NCBI GenBank assembly: GCA_028554645.1
Contig: JAQOOI010000028.1
Location: forward strand, 1 to 64,000
From: Omphalotus guepiniiformis
Lineage: Eukaryota > Basidiomycota > Agaricomycetes > Agaricales > Omphalotaceae
Reading direction: 5' to 3'
DNA length: 64,000 bases
Of the stretch, positions 23,911 through 35,419 are shown piece after piece. Position 1 is the stretch's first letter, and each line of letters begins with the position of its first letter. Both the position numbers and the translations under genes were made by a program. A model generated the notes under the pieces. The model saw only the letters and a program-made list of their open reading frames with translations, was not told the origin of the DNA and made no database searches.

Positions 23911-25895
23911 TACTTATGTCGTTTGAAGACTGTCACGGAAGATGCGCTTGACTCGGTCTTGGGAAACTCTTCCCATTCGTCCTCGGTGATCTACTTTCTG
24001 GGTCTGATAGCAATATTATCTTTCACGCATTGACTTGAAAGTGTTCTCATCTCCAGCATTAAAAATGACCTCCACGGTTTGGTCAAGCTATTACATTATC
24101 GATCTTCTGAAGGACCTATCCCTACTAGGCCTGTTCTTGCCGCTTGGTCTGTAAAAAGGTGCCAACACCACGTACCATATACCGTTTGATTGATGGATGC
24201 TAAAACTGAGGACTCTAGACGACCTCCATGGCTTCAACATTCCCCGTGATCTCTCAGTATTTGGCTTTGCGACTAGTTCTTTTATTTCTGTCGTGGTCTA
24301 GGACGTCAAGACTGTTGGGCTCGGCAACTCTGAAATAGAACAGGAACAGAACGCAATAGAAAGCTATCGGATCTATATTCCTCGGGTGGGATACCGGTAC
24401 GTTGGCTAGCCGCCAGACCTGTGACTGCGTGTTCATCGGTGGTAATATTTTTGGCAGGTGTGTGTATACAAGGCAGCAATAAGACTCAAAGCTGTTGAAT
24501 TGAAGTGAGTGCATCGACCGTGGTAATCAACAAGTAGGAATCTTCAGATTACGCTAGTGGCATTTCAGGTAACTCGATGAACGAAGACTTCAGGACTTTT
24601 GTTGGGAATGAGCATTGCCGGTGAGTTATTGTGGAGCATTTAAGAGTCATACGTTGATCTGTAAGATTGTTAGGCACTGATTTCATCGTTCATGTTCAGC
24701 ATCTTACAAACAGTGGCAAGCACTATATGTTGGCTCGTCATGGAAATGCACCCAATCCTGCGCAAGCTTTCCGCATTCAAATATGCGTTCCGAATCCCGA
24801 AGCACAGTACGGCCATCATCCTGGGGCCACAGAGCTCACCAGTATCACTTCAAGTACTTTCTATGTGCACGTCCCGCGAAGTCGCTTTCATATCACTTAT
24901 CCTAACGCCGCAAGAGATATCGAAATCATGAAATCACCTACTTATGTACGACAACCCCTGGCAAGAACCCGGACGGAATGTGACGGAATTGGCTCTGGCA
25001 GCATACACCGTTTTGTCACGAATTAATATGCATACTATGGCGAAATCAATGACGAATACTTCATCTTATATTCAGTAACTCCATGTCAAGCAATGGACAG
25101 CATGCTCGAAAAGGAGGGCCTGCTCTGATTTCTATAGGCTCTTTCAAAAGACAGGTTTCATTAATTCATTCCTCAAATCTGATTTTGATGTCTAGGTACC
25201 ATCGTGATACATAAACCAATGAGCTCCTGTTCTGACGTGATTCCCGTGCGGATGATAGTAGGTCATCGTCTATTCGTCTTCAAGTTGATATGTCTCGGTC
25301 GGAGTTGGTGTGTCGGACATGGAAACTTTTTTTACCGTTAACATAATGTTTGTGCTCTCTTGGCTTCTTTCTCAATGTTCTCATACGGTGACAATTGTCC
25401 AGACTCCCAAAGTGAGGCGCCGAATGTTCTTCGAATTCCCACTCCTTCGACTTGAACCCGAGCAATCAACCTCAATTTCAAATTCCTAGGTGTACACTCC
25501 CATTCGCGTCTTCTCTCTAAAGAAATTGAAGGATACTAGTCGTAACGCGTTTGAATTTAATCTGCGTTTTTGTACAATGCTGAAGGTGCTTCTCTGTTGT
25601 GCTTTTATTCAGAATCTTTCGTCAACCTTGCGTTCTTTTGCACGATCAGTCACTACACGAGCGAAGCTTCCATCTCTTGTTTTCAACGTTTATTGAGTAG
25701 ACAAAGGGCTTCTTCTCATCACGGAAAATTGGCAACTTCTGCGGACTTTCTGCGAATGAACCAGGCAACACTCAGTGGAGTGGAAGCACGCCATGCACTG
25801 TATTACTAGCGTGCCATGAGCGTACTTTTCATTCCCTGACAGGTCACTTACGTTGGGCTATGAATACTTCAACAAGTTTACAGGTGCCGGAGAGG

Positions 25896-25902
25896 TATAA
25901 AA
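25896..25902 (+). promoter_or_regulatory. TATA box of the small secreted protein gene
   Basis: TATAAAA lies about 70 bp before the ATG at 25969, a usual spacing in strongly expressed basidiomycete secreted-protein genes. Confidence 0.55.
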
Positions 25903-25968
25903 CCTGGACGACATAGACTGGGGATTCCCCATCGACTGGGATATACCATCGTTTAGCCCTCTTACAAC

Positions 25969-26717
25969 ATGTTCTTCGTACGAATCCTCTCCGTCTCTCT
26001 TTTCTTCCTCACTTTCGGCTTGGCCCAAGCAAGCCCTGTTGAGGGTGCTGGAGTCGCCAAACGACAGGATCCCAACGACTTGCTCGCTACCATCACCACC
26101 CTGAAGGACTCTACCGGTGTTATTCTCCCTCAGCTCAGTAAGAGCATTGTTCTATGAACGTCCGACACAGATAGGACTAATGTTGATCTTTTTCAATACT
26201 TTGGTTGCCAACAACGAGGTTACAAGTGACAAGGTCGTCCCCCTCATCAACCAACTGCAGGCGGCTTTCAACACTGCTCAGACTTCGGTAACTACGCTCA
26301 CTCTTAAGTCTCCCAGCAGCCATGCCGTTCCTAGCAAGGAAGTGATCGCTCCCCTGCTTGCCGAAATCCTCATTGTGAGTTGCTCAATGTTCTCCGAGCA
26401 TGAAAGCGCCTTCTCATTTTTTCTTGAAGGATGTGACGAAGACTCTCGACGCAATCTTGCTCAAAGATGCTATTCCCGCCCTCGGTGGTCTCCTCATCAC
26501 TCTTGACATTACCATCTCTGGGGTCTTGCACAGCGTCGAATTTTTGCTTGCCGGCGTTTTGGTCATCGTATCCTCGCTGTTAGTACACCCATTTTTGAGA
26601 ATGTCTGGTTCAATTCTCACTCATTTAAACTTTTAATCTTCTGACAGTGTGGTTGACGTCGCTGTTCTTCTCAAGGCGTTGTCTTTCGACCTTGTGTTGG
26701 TTCTTCTCGCTTTGTGA
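25969..26717 (+). CDS. Small secreted protein of unknown function (basidiomycete family)
   Basis: Exons are about 25969-26137, about 26175-26374, 26430-26578 and 26648-26717. The product starts with a clear signal peptide (FFVRILSVSLFFLTFGLAQA) followed by a dibasic KR of Kex2 type in GAGVAKRQDPND. It then has an amphipathic helical region (DLLATITTLKDSTGVILPQL; SDKVVPLINQLQAAFNTAQT) and an Ala/Leu/Val-rich tail (DAIPALGGLLITLDITISG; VLVIVSSL-VVDVAVLLKALS) ending LVLVLLAL. There are no cysteines. The layout resembles hydrophobic small secreted proteins common in agarics; the role is unknown. Odd: intron 1. By homology exon 2 should begin at 26196 (NTLVANNEV), but the preceding bases are CA, not AG. 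The nearest in-frame GT-AG choice makes an intron of only 37 nt (26138-26174) and adds seven residues (RLMLIFF). It is either a functional gene with a tiny intron or a recently damaged acceptor. Confidence 0.75.
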
Positions 26718-27833
26718 TAAGCGCAGCGTCGTATACCAAGTGAAGACAGGCCAGGAGCATTTGGATTGGTTGATGCTGATACATACACATAGTTCAGTGA
26801 AGGCTCTCCATTACATTCGTTACGGGCTTCGTCATTTCCTTTTTTAGTGTGTCTTCGTTTCTGAGACTGAGTACGGTTATATAAAGAACGATCAAATTCT
26901 TTACATCTTTGATATGATATGTTGTGTTAAAATTTCAAGAGAACTGAGGGTGGGTGAGAAGCTGTGAGAAGCTGTGAGAAGCGAAGCTTGCAAGATGCGG
27001 CAGGTTTGTGGGCTTTTCAGCCGAGAACATGTTCTAAAGAATCGTCCGGACACTGTATGTCTAAAAGTAAAAAGTCTCCGCAAGAAGCGATGTTTATAGA
27101 CAGCACATGCTCAGGCAACGAGCTTCAACGAGGTGAAAAGAGAAAGAGAGAAGGGAGAAGGAAAGAAAGAAGAAGAATGCGGCGGCATTTTTGGTTTTGT
27201 TCTCGGTTCGGCTGTTGGGCGGCTGTAAATTTGAATAAGCGCCGCGGCATTTTTGGTTTCTGTTAAACTGTTCAAGTTCTCGGATCGAGTCGGGTGTTGG
27301 GTGGTTGTAAATTGAATATGCGTGGTCATCGGTTCAAGTTGTTCAATACTTGTCGCATTGTATATATTAGCGGTGCTTTTACTACTGAAGTACTGAAGGT
27401 CTACATATACTTGTGGCGTAAGTATTAAGAAGTAAGGTACGACTTGAGTCAGAATTATCAGCACATGTTCAGAGTCGGAGTCCAGACATGAAGTGAAATA
27501 CAGTTGGTGTAATGTGTGTACTATTCCGGTCGAAGCTGGATTGAACTAGAGCTTGAACTTGAAACTCCCTTGAAGCTCGAAGAAGTTGCCAACGCGTGCC
27601 GCCTGAGAGTCAGAAAGATGCCGAGTATACCCACCTCGGAATCTGCGATGACTCGGAACGCGTTCAAGATCCCATGGTGTTTGTATGTATCTCAATTTCA
27701 TACGTGTTTATGTCACGAATTGAACACGAGTTCACCGGCACCGCCTAGATTCAATACAATGCATATGTAGTATCATACACTACAGTAAGTAAGTAAACGC
27801 GGCTTCAAAAGAAACCCGGGAGAGTTTTTGAAC
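26718..27833. other. Intergenic, with small tandem repeats
   Basis: The likely 3' UTRs of two convergent genes lie here. A 12-bp unit (GAAGCTGTGAGA) is repeated about three times near 26957-26990. A roughly 65-bp block (GCATTTTTGGTTT ... TTGGG.GG.TGTAAATT) is duplicated at about 27186-27240 and 27248-27320. No coding region is recognised. Confidence 0.55.
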
Positions 27834-28833
27834 TCAGTCGCAGAACGTAACAGCCAGGTTGACCTATAAGTAAATAATAACCCGGTATTGAGCAAACAGT
27901 TTTGTCCGTTCATCTACCGAGGCTTTGCTTACATTGTTTTCTTGGCAGGCAACTTGAACGGGCCATTTTTCTGGGCAGTTCTCGGAGGAGCCTGTAGGGT
28001 CAAGAGTCAGACCTAAAGCGAATGGCATATTGGTGGAGGAACTTACAGTCTGCTCCCGACCCATCGCATCCACCGTAGTAGCTGTAAGGATAACATGACA
28101 ATGATAAGGCAATTGATTTAATCTGTAACACACGATGTTCACGTACCCGAAACCAGATGTTACCGAGAAAGTGTGCCTAAAGGATAACAGAAACAAAAGA
28201 TCATCATGAGTTTCCGCACCGCGTAATAATTTGGTGCCCGGGTAAAAAGGAGTGATTTTGATACGTACGAGCCGACCAGAGATATGTCTGCGCTGGAGCC
28301 TGATCCAGGAGAAGTCGGGTTGACGAGAGTTAGCTCAACTAGGGTGCATCCATCGCCATTGAAACCGCAGCTTCCTGGAAATAACTAAGAGTTAGTAGGA
28401 CATTCGAGACTCCTTCGTGAAGGGTAGCTGGGTGCTTCCACTGACCGGTTTGAAGGTAACTAGTAAAGAAAGTTAGTCAGACTCAACAAGACCACAATAA
28501 GACGCAGATACATACGCTATGGCGGCGCTTAATGGCCCATTAGAAGTATAGTCACCACCAGTAGAAAGGACATTGCCATTCTGGATGAGAGTCGGCTGTA
28601 TTCCACCACACGAATAAGAATGAATTCGAGAGTCGGTGATGATTGTTTACTCACTGTTCCGAAGCCGCAGCTATGGTCAACGAGTAATGTGGTTGGTTAG
28701 TAGCTAGTCAAAGGTAGAACGACTCGGAAGAAGACATTTACTTGTTAGTGAAGTGGACGGTGTGCGACTCAGCGGTGACTGCTGCAGCGAACAGGAGGGT
28801 CGAGAGAACAGAAACAACAGAGCGAGAGAACAT
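27834..28833 (-). CDS. Cys-rich small secreted protein ('glycopeptide'-type family of Agaricomycetes)
   Basis: All exons join in frame from ATG at 28833 to TGA at 27834 with GT...AG introns. Signal peptide MFSRSVVSVLSTLLFAAAVT, then ESHTVHFTNNCGFGTP, TLIQNGNVLSTGGDYTSNGP, LSAAIAYLQTGSCGFNGDGC, TLVELTLVNPTSPGSGSSAD, ISLVGSHTFSVTSGFG, YYGGCDGSGADCSSENCPEK, WPVQVACQENN and VNLAVTFCD. The mature part is about 135 residues with an even number of Cys (four-disulfide pattern likely), weakly thaumatin-like at the start (TVxFTNxCGFGTPTL). A 14-nt exon at 28446-28459 encodes most of AYLQTG. This family is widespread, secreted and without known activity. All splice joints keep frame, so the gene looks functional. 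A TATA box lies about 70 bp upstream. Confidence 0.85.
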
Positions 28834-28898
28834 TGTGAAGCAACCAGAGAACTGCCGGTAGGTAGACTGAGGGGTAGGATACACAAATTTCAGCCTGG

Positions 28899-28906
28899 TT
28901 TATATA
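28899..28906 (-). promoter_or_regulatory. TATA box of the Cys-rich secreted protein gene
   Basis: TATATAAA on the minus strand, 66-75 bp before the ATG at 28833. Confidence 0.5.
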
Positions 28907-30730
28907 CCACGAGAATTAGCTTGATGTACTTGTTTGAACCCAGGAACGTTTGTACGCTTGTAGACAGTAGACCCGTCGGAAGTTAACCCTGGACAGAGTA
29001 TTCAAAAACCTCATGAACACGCATGATCCAAATATCGTATGGAGAGGTACATACATATTCAAGAGTACTCGCATCCACTCGGCGCATCGGTTGAGAGATC
29101 TTCAAAATACTGCACAGCAGAGTTGATCATTGAGGCTAGATTGTTAATTAGATTCGCCGAACGTCGCGCATATGTCAAGATTCTACCCGCTAACAAAACC
29201 CAGGTCATATAAAGATCATCACTTTTGAGCGTCACATTGAAATACCAAAATACCAAAATACCTGGACTGAGGTGGACTCCGATGGAAGTATATAAGCGGG
29301 AGAAAGCTGTCAGATGAAGTGTTGGAGAGTGTTGGACATACATCTACATACATATGGCGCACAAGGCGGCGAAGTGAGTTTTTTTTTAGATTTATGACGA
29401 TATTCAAAATGGCCCGCTTGTACTTACACGGGTAGACTTTTGCCAGGCTTTGTGAATCGCACGGGTCGTGCGGTCAGGTCGGTGCTGTCAAACATGAAGT
29501 AGAATCTTCGCTCCCGCCCGTGCTCTCCATCAAGGTCACGTCGTGCTGTAAGAATTCTATTCGTGAAGCCCTTTGCTATTCAAGTCTATACAAACAGCGC
29601 TAGCCTCCTAAAATTACTTGAATTCAGGAAAGGGCACTACGACATTGGTACACTCACCATTTGAACAATCCCCCAGGGCCCAATTGTACTTGCGGCGTGC
29701 GCAGAGTGTACTCAGTCATGCGCTACATATCGCGCTTCGCGTCCTTTCCCGTCGCATCATTTGAACTATTCAACTTCGTGACATTAGTTCGTTTCGACGC
29801 TTCAATGTTTTTGAGGCTTTACATACGTATGTCCCCCCGCGGCCGTAATAAAAACCTAGAACCTATGGATTGAAATTGAACGGGACTGGCTAAACATACA
29901 GTTATTACAGTAGCTTCGCTCTTGCTGCTTGTCTAGAGCTACTCATTTGCATTCTGAAACGCGACTGTCTTGTCTTGACGGAATCTCGAACCCAGCAACG
30001 AGCGACCAGTACTGAAATTGTTATTGATATTGAAAGCTCGCATCGCTCGAATTTGCTCTAGGAGGTGGCCCACGTGTTCGAAGTTGACCATCATCAAAAT
30101 CTACCATTCTTTGTCCGACAGTGAGTGTATCCTTCAAAGTTCAGACAAGGTCTCGGTATAGCGTGAGGCATCTGCATACAATGGCTATCCCTTCGTTTTT
30201 GCTCCAGTGCTTGTTACTTTGGCACTTAGATAGTTTAAAACATTGAAACGGAGACCTATAGCATAAATGATAGAGTCATATTCAGCACCGCGAGAGCAGA
30301 ACAAATAACGTACACGCAGGAGCAATTTTTTACTTAGTAGCTTGCTTGACCTTCCACTTGTGATTGAAGCGACCATGATAGTTGATTACTGATTATCTCT
30401 CTGAGCTCTAAGCCTTGTCAAGCTAGGAAGACAGTTCGCTTTGAAGTTATGATGAGCTGAGATATGACAATGCGGCGGGCGGGGTGTAAGGGAGTACGCT
30501 GGGAGAGTATCATGAGCGGCAAATTCCCGGACCGAGAATGACGAGTACTCCATACGGGCACGTGACTTAAGTATGAAGTTCGAACCAACCTCGACATGAG
30601 GCACTGAGAAACTTTCCCTTCCCTTCCCATCTCTTCACCTTTATCTCCTGCCTTGCGATACCCATCCTTACTGCGGATCCTTGTTCTCCATCTGTACTAT
30701 CTCTCTTCACGACTTTGAAATCTAGTAATA
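28907..30730. other. Intergenic region
   Basis: Divergent promoter region between the Cys-rich secreted protein and the 476-residue gene. A short triple repeat (AATACCAAAATACCAAAATACC) is at about 29242-29263. Pyrimidine-rich sequence just before 30731 (about 30610-30720) is typical of a fungal core promoter. No gene is recognised. Confidence 0.5.
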
Positions 30731-32161
30731 ATGAATCACGCTGCAATTGGATCTCCTCGAATGATGTCACCTAGGTCACATCGCGCTCATCGAGCTCAGT
30801 ACTATCCTACGACCTCACAGGGTTCACAGTACCATGAAAATTACGAATATCAGGATAATGTTGCTGAGAACAGCGTTCCAGCGGATAATTTGCATGGAGA
30901 TGATTCCGCATTTAATGTCGACCCGGGTGCACCTATCCTTGGAGCTGGACAGCAAACAATACGAGAAGCACAAGAGGCGGAAGCATACCGTCAGGAGCTG
31001 AAGTCTGATAGGCACTTTGTAGGAGGGTTCATTGGTGGGTTGAAGAAAGCTTTTAAGCCGAGTATAGAGTGGGGTAGTGGAAGTAGGCGGCAAGCCGCAG
31101 AAGCCTCACCGGAATCGTTCCTGTCCCAACCACCTTACGAAACGAGTGCACATTTGGAACGAGATCCTCGAGACGTCGAGTATAGCGGTGCTGATGCCCG
31201 AACTGCACATTCTTATTCATCCACTCCTACCTCCTCCGAAACTATGAACCCGACTGCTGAATTCGTAGACGACGGAACGACGGCTGTCGACCACCAGATG
31301 ATGATGCCTACTCCTGTGCATATAGTCGATCCAGTTCTTGTAGAGCCTCAGCCCGCGTCGGATTACGCTAAAATGGACTCCCCGACAATGTCAGGCTCTG
31401 AGGTGTCACTTAACACCTACATGTCCCGCATAGCCAGGTTCTTTAAAGAGATTAATGACCTTCCGTGGGTTGCTGAGCGTGTTACTGTGGATTACTACCC
31501 TGGACAGTCGAGGCGGCGTACGCGACCTCGAGCAGCTCACCGACCAATTTTGTCCTGGTATAACCGTCATATCTTCCCTTCGGGTGGTAGTGCAGGTCAA
31601 GCTGTTTCGTTAGACCTCACTGCTGGATCGACGGGGTCATCTTCCCCGACTCCCATGCAACCTCAACCTCTGTACCAATCATTCATAATAGCACCCACAG
31701 CTTCAGCGCAGCCTGTTATTCCCGAAATGCAACAAACTGCTCCGTCGACTAACGCTGCACCTTCGATTGTCTTCACTGTCGTTAATGGATCTGCCGCTAC
31801 GTCTTCATCCACCACTACTGATTCTCCTCGCGATCGGGTCACGAGAAGTGTTCCTCAGGGAACAGTAGACCCGGAACGTATGTATGCTCAACAACTTAGT
31901 GGGTATACTCCTGTGCAGCCGACTTCTGGAGCGTTTGGCACTGCTGTACATGCAGGGTATACGGGTGCTGCTGCTGCTGCTGCCCCCGCTCCTACTGCAC
32001 CGGCCCCGGTAGCATCTCCACCTCGTTCAACTGCTGGCGGTGGTAGCGTCAGGGCTACGTCACCACCTCAGGCAGCTCGTACCTATCGACCTGCTAGGAG
32101 CGGGACTCCCGCTCAGTCTTCGTATTATTATACTTCGTATGTGCAGCCAACTGTGCAATGA
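30731..32161 (+). CDS. Hypothetical Pro/Ser/Ala-rich protein, 476 residues, single exon
   Basis: One uninterrupted frame, by far the longest intronless gene here. Residues 1-75 are Tyr/Gln/Asn-rich and disordered. Residues about 76-120 hold the only segment that looks conserved, GQQTIREAQEAEAYRQELKS followed by DRHFVGGFIGGLKKAFKPSI (a charged helix, then a Gly/Lys stretch). A second ordered patch is MSRIARFFKEINDLPWVAER with VTVDYYPGQSRRR at about 228-262. The rest is Pro/Ser/Thr/Ala-rich, with a poly-Ala run encoded by GCT repeats near 31965. There is no signal peptide and no membrane segment. I recognise it only as a type of fungal protein that has a conserved helix-FVGG patch and disordered tails; function unknown. 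A pyrimidine-rich leader precedes the ATG. Confidence 0.85.
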   Translation: MNHAAIGSPRMMSPRSHRAHRAQYYPTTSQGSQYHENYEYQDNVAENSVPADNLHGDDSAFNVDPGAPILGAGQQTIREAQEAEAYRQELKSDRHFVGGFIGGLKKAFKPSIEWGSGSRRQAAEASPESFLSQPPYETSAHLERDPRDVEYSGADARTAHSYSSTPTSSETMNPTAEFVDDGTTAVDHQMMMPTPVHIVDPVLVEPQPASDYAKMDSPTMSGSEVSLNTYMSRIARFFKEINDLPWVAERVTVDYYPGQSRRRTRPRAAHRPILSWYNRHIFPSGGSAGQAVSLDLTAGSTGSSSPTPMQPQPLYQSFIIAPTASAQPVIPEMQQTAPSTNAAPSIVFTVVNGSAATSSSTTTDSPRDRVTRSVPQGTVDPERMYAQQLSGYTPVQPTSGAFGTAVHAGYTGAAAAAAPAPTAPAPVASPPRSTAGGGSVRATSPPQAARTYRPARSGTPAQSSYYYTSYVQPTVQ

Positions 32162-32691
32162 ACTTCTTCTTTATGAAAGCTAGGATAGTTTGTACAATCA
32201 TGCTGCTGAATGAGCCTGTATTCATTGTCAATGTTATAATTCCTTATCATGATTTTAGTCCGAGGTCGTCTTCTCACATCGTCAACGAACAGAAAGAAAG
32301 GAATATAAATTGTATAAATCATGAAAAACCATCAAGTGATATGGACTATATTATATGACTCATTAACAAGGGGACGGGAATGTAAATCTTTTGAGGTTGC
32401 GCAAATGAATTCGGTCAGATGATTGGAAGGGCAAGGTTAGAAAGACAGAAGAGAATGGGATTGTAAACAAAAATCGTCAAGCACATAAAATGGTAAGATG
32501 GTGACAAACAAGCAAGGACGTGATGTATGTAAGACAGTCGTAGATTGAAAAGAATAGGTAAAGGGATGATAGGGTACGTGAAAATCCTGGGTTCATGATT
32601 GGTCTAAATGACCCCAAATCTAGAATCTGAGAGTAGTTCGAGTAATAGGGAGGAAGGAGGCGGTATGCGACGCGACAGCCACACTTGGCGC
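32162..32691. other. Convergent 3' region
   Basis: 3' ends of the 476-residue gene (plus) and the DGK1-like gene (minus). AT-rich, no coding region seen. Confidence 0.5.
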
Positions 32692-34142
32692 TCAAGCTAA
32701 CCACGTCGAAACAAGTTCAAGAACCTTGAAGAAACCTAGTATGCACCCGCCAGATATGATGGGCAAAGTGAGATTATCGTCGAGCGAGCCAAGATCTACA
32801 AAGCAGAACAGATTGATCAACAAGACAATCCAAAACACATAGAGGACGGGATGAACCTAGAGCCTCTGCAACACCACTGACCAGCCCCGCACAAGCAGCT
32901 ATCAAAGTGATACCCAACCAACCACCAAATCCACCGAACGCTCGATCAGCACCAGGGCGTACACCACCATCCCACCACCAGGTTACATCATTTGTCTGAG
33001 GGCGCATAGGCGCCATCCAGCTCCAGAAACCAACGGCGATACACGCGCCAGTAATCGACGCAGCGATAAAGCCTGCGAGGGACTTTCTTGGCGCAAGAGG
33101 TAGTCGGAGAACTGGTGTGCGCGAAGGCAAACGAGGAGTCATAGAACCCCACATACGACCGATGGTTGAGGCAGCTGTGTCGGCCCAAGAAAGACTGTAC
33201 GAAGGAAGGGTGAGCGAAGGTTTTTGAAATAAGATAGGATTACTCGCATTAAGATAGCTACAGTCGCGACGTCGAGAGGGTAAAACGTAAGCGCGAAATT
33301 GACGCCTATGATATACCATATAACCCCGTTCGTTGTGTTCTAGAGCCGTGAGTCAGAAAAGGGCTCGCAGGGGGGTACAAAGAAAACTACCTTCTCGCTC
33401 TCTCGCATGAGAAAACCTAGGAAGCGTTCATAGACGCGCGCAAAGGGAGGGTATCTAAGGCGGAGAAAATCTGCAGGCGCGATGACTGCTAGAGCGCTCC
33501 AAAGCACGTAAACTACAGTTTGAGGAGTTCCTTCAGAAAGATACAGATATATAGTGAAAAAGCCTGGCGACAGCGAAGAAAAAATGGAATACGTGAGGTA
33601 CTGGAATGAGGAAACGAAATCAACAACGTACCAATAGATGAATGCAACACTTTTCTAGGAATTTCCCAGTCAATCTTCTTCTCGTCCAATGCCTTCGTGG
33701 AAGAGGGGGTCTTTGTTGAGGCTAAAGAGCCATTTGCATGTCCGTTGATAAGCAGCTCGTTGGCAACTTCGCTCTCTTCGGCCTCCGTTCTCAAAGGCGT
33801 TTCCTCTCTACTTTGATCCTTCTCCTCTCGGTCCCGTTCGCTATCGTTATCGTCCATGTCTATCTCGATAATATCAAGGTGTCCAAGCCCTTCGAGTCTC
33901 CTGATGACTTTGCGAGTGATGTTCTGCACACCCTTTGGCTCGGGCGATAAAGGGGCCGCAGTAAAAGAGACTCTGGGGGATGGTGAACGCTTGCTACTAC
34001 CAAGACTAGCGGTATGAGAAGTTATATGCGTCGTTTTTGTCGTGGGTGAGGTCGTTATCGGGGAAGAGCCTGCGAGGCGAGCTGAGCGTCGTCTATTTTG
34101 TGCCGGGCTCGTGTGCTGATCAACGTTCGAAACGCTAGACAT
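32692..34142 (-). CDS. DGK1: CTP-dependent diacylglycerol kinase, DGK1-like
   Basis: Dgk1 phosphorylates diacylglycerol to phosphatidate using CTP in the ER and nuclear membrane, opposing the phosphatidate phosphatase Pah1. Exon 1 (34142 to about 33630) encodes a disordered basic/acidic N-terminus with a Ser/Thr-rich start and NITRKVIRRLEGLGHLDIIE, then DWEIPRKVLHSSIGF, the entry to the CTP-transferase membrane domain. Then follow TIYLYLSEG, VLWSALAVIAPADFLRLRYP, FARVYERFLGFLMRESEK, NTTNGVIWYIIGVNFALTFY, LDVATVAILI-LSWADTAAST, IGRMWGS, LPLAPRKSLAGFIAASITGA, and the last exon DLGSLDDNLTLPIISGGCI to TGA at 32692-32694. The order SWADTAAS - GRKSLAGF-like - DNLTLPI is diagnostic. The intron at 33195-33247 fits only as GC...AG, and the last donor is GTTCAT. 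About 400 residues; intact. Confidence 0.88.
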
Positions 34143-35419
34143 CAGGGTCGTAAAATCTTGCAGTCAAAGAGAACTGCTGCTGTCGGCGACGTTGAGGGCA
34201 ACACAGTGAAGACGAGCTCAATGAAAGATGGTGGTAGCGCAGGTTTGTTGAAGCACTGGTGAGAAACTGACGCTTGTCCTTTGTTTGGTAAACTGGCGGC
34301 CGACCGAGCTGCCAAAGCTGGTGCCGGAGCCGGCTTCACAAATGTGGTCGCGTGCGTTAATTCATGCTTCAACTTGCTTTCTACATTTTACAGAGCTGAG
34401 AGGACACTGAACCTTCGGTAATGTGATGGATGGCGACACATTGATCATGACTGTTTCCCGTACTACATACACTGGATCCTCAGTGCGCTTGAATTCACAC
34501 ACGGCCCAAAATCCCATGTCAAGTCATCTTCCGCAAAGATGGATAGATTGTAATCATTCCTCATCAAGTCTTGTTTTCGTGACAAAGAGATAGATGAAAT
34601 CAGAGTCAGGCAAAGAGCCTGAGGTTCACAAAACTCTTGCAATGAGCTCCTGCTTTGCTTGCAACAAGTAGGTCCATTGGAATACTAACCAGAGAACAGG
34701 ATAAGGTGAGTGACCATTTGATTCAAGCCTAATCAGTGTTTTGTCTGCCTAGTGACCTGGATTGCAAAAAGAAAGATGTCATTACGAGTCAGGAACTTCA
34801 TGGCAAATTCATCTGATAGTTGTATATGTAGTGGTGAGTCCTGATCTTACTGCATCAGCACTCATATTCAAGGGATCTGCAAATTACTAGCATCGGCACT
34901 GTGGTAAGTGATTCTTGTGATTTGACTCTCTTTTTGAGGCAATGTGAGAGGATATTTCAACACTATGAGAAATACAGATAAGATCTCTTACTCTGAGAAA
35001 GATTTGACTGAATAAGACTCAAACATTCAATTTATTTCACCACAAGGTGCTTTATTCATTTACTGTTGTTGCAAACTATTCATCTAACAAATTGGACAGA
35101 GAAAAAGATTATTGATATCACAAATTGTTATAGGAACCATATAGTATACAACTGTCTTGAAACATTCTAAAAATGGCTTATAGATGGTCCTGATATAAGG
35201 CACTTTGATGCCACCTGATACTGGAGCTAGAGTATCTCTTGGTCCACATGCCTCCATGGCTTGAAGAGATGTTGAATGATATCTAAGTTCACTAGTATCT
35301 GTTGCTATCTTTCTAGCCATACTGCTAAATGATGCTGCCACTTGGGCCTAATGATACATCAAATGAGCTTTATGCATAAAAGCACCCATGCTCCCTTGAA
35401 AACCTGCAATCCTGGAAGT
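34143..35419. other. Intergenic; composition switches to AT-rich
   Basis: The left part is the DGK1-like promoter (a 76-codon minus frame at 34142-34372 is probably 5' leader, not a separate gene). From about 34500 the sequence becomes clearly AT-rich and stays so to about 39.2 kb. No gene is recognised. Confidence 0.45.

Larger units (their letters stand above)
19072..25968. other. Gene-poor stretch with local duplications and unidentified coding scraps
   Basis: No gene could be named in almost 7 kb. At 20790-21250 (plus) are several adjoining open pieces with protein-like composition, such as VLSGYGKLENGVAVSHC, FFVRGKDVWQTEEVLSVTIR and YSVMLGLHGIDASRGTYL. They are separated by stops and look like an eroded gene of unknown family. 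A 119-codon plus frame at 24667-25026 is likewise unidentified. Two tandem duplications (21.9-22.4 and 23.7-23.9 kb) are listed separately. The rest shows nothing I can support. Confidence 0.4.

Noticed and set aside
34142..34372. 76-codon minus frame just upstream of the DGK1-like start
   Set aside because: No continuity with the kinase frame and no motif; probably 5' leader or promoter.
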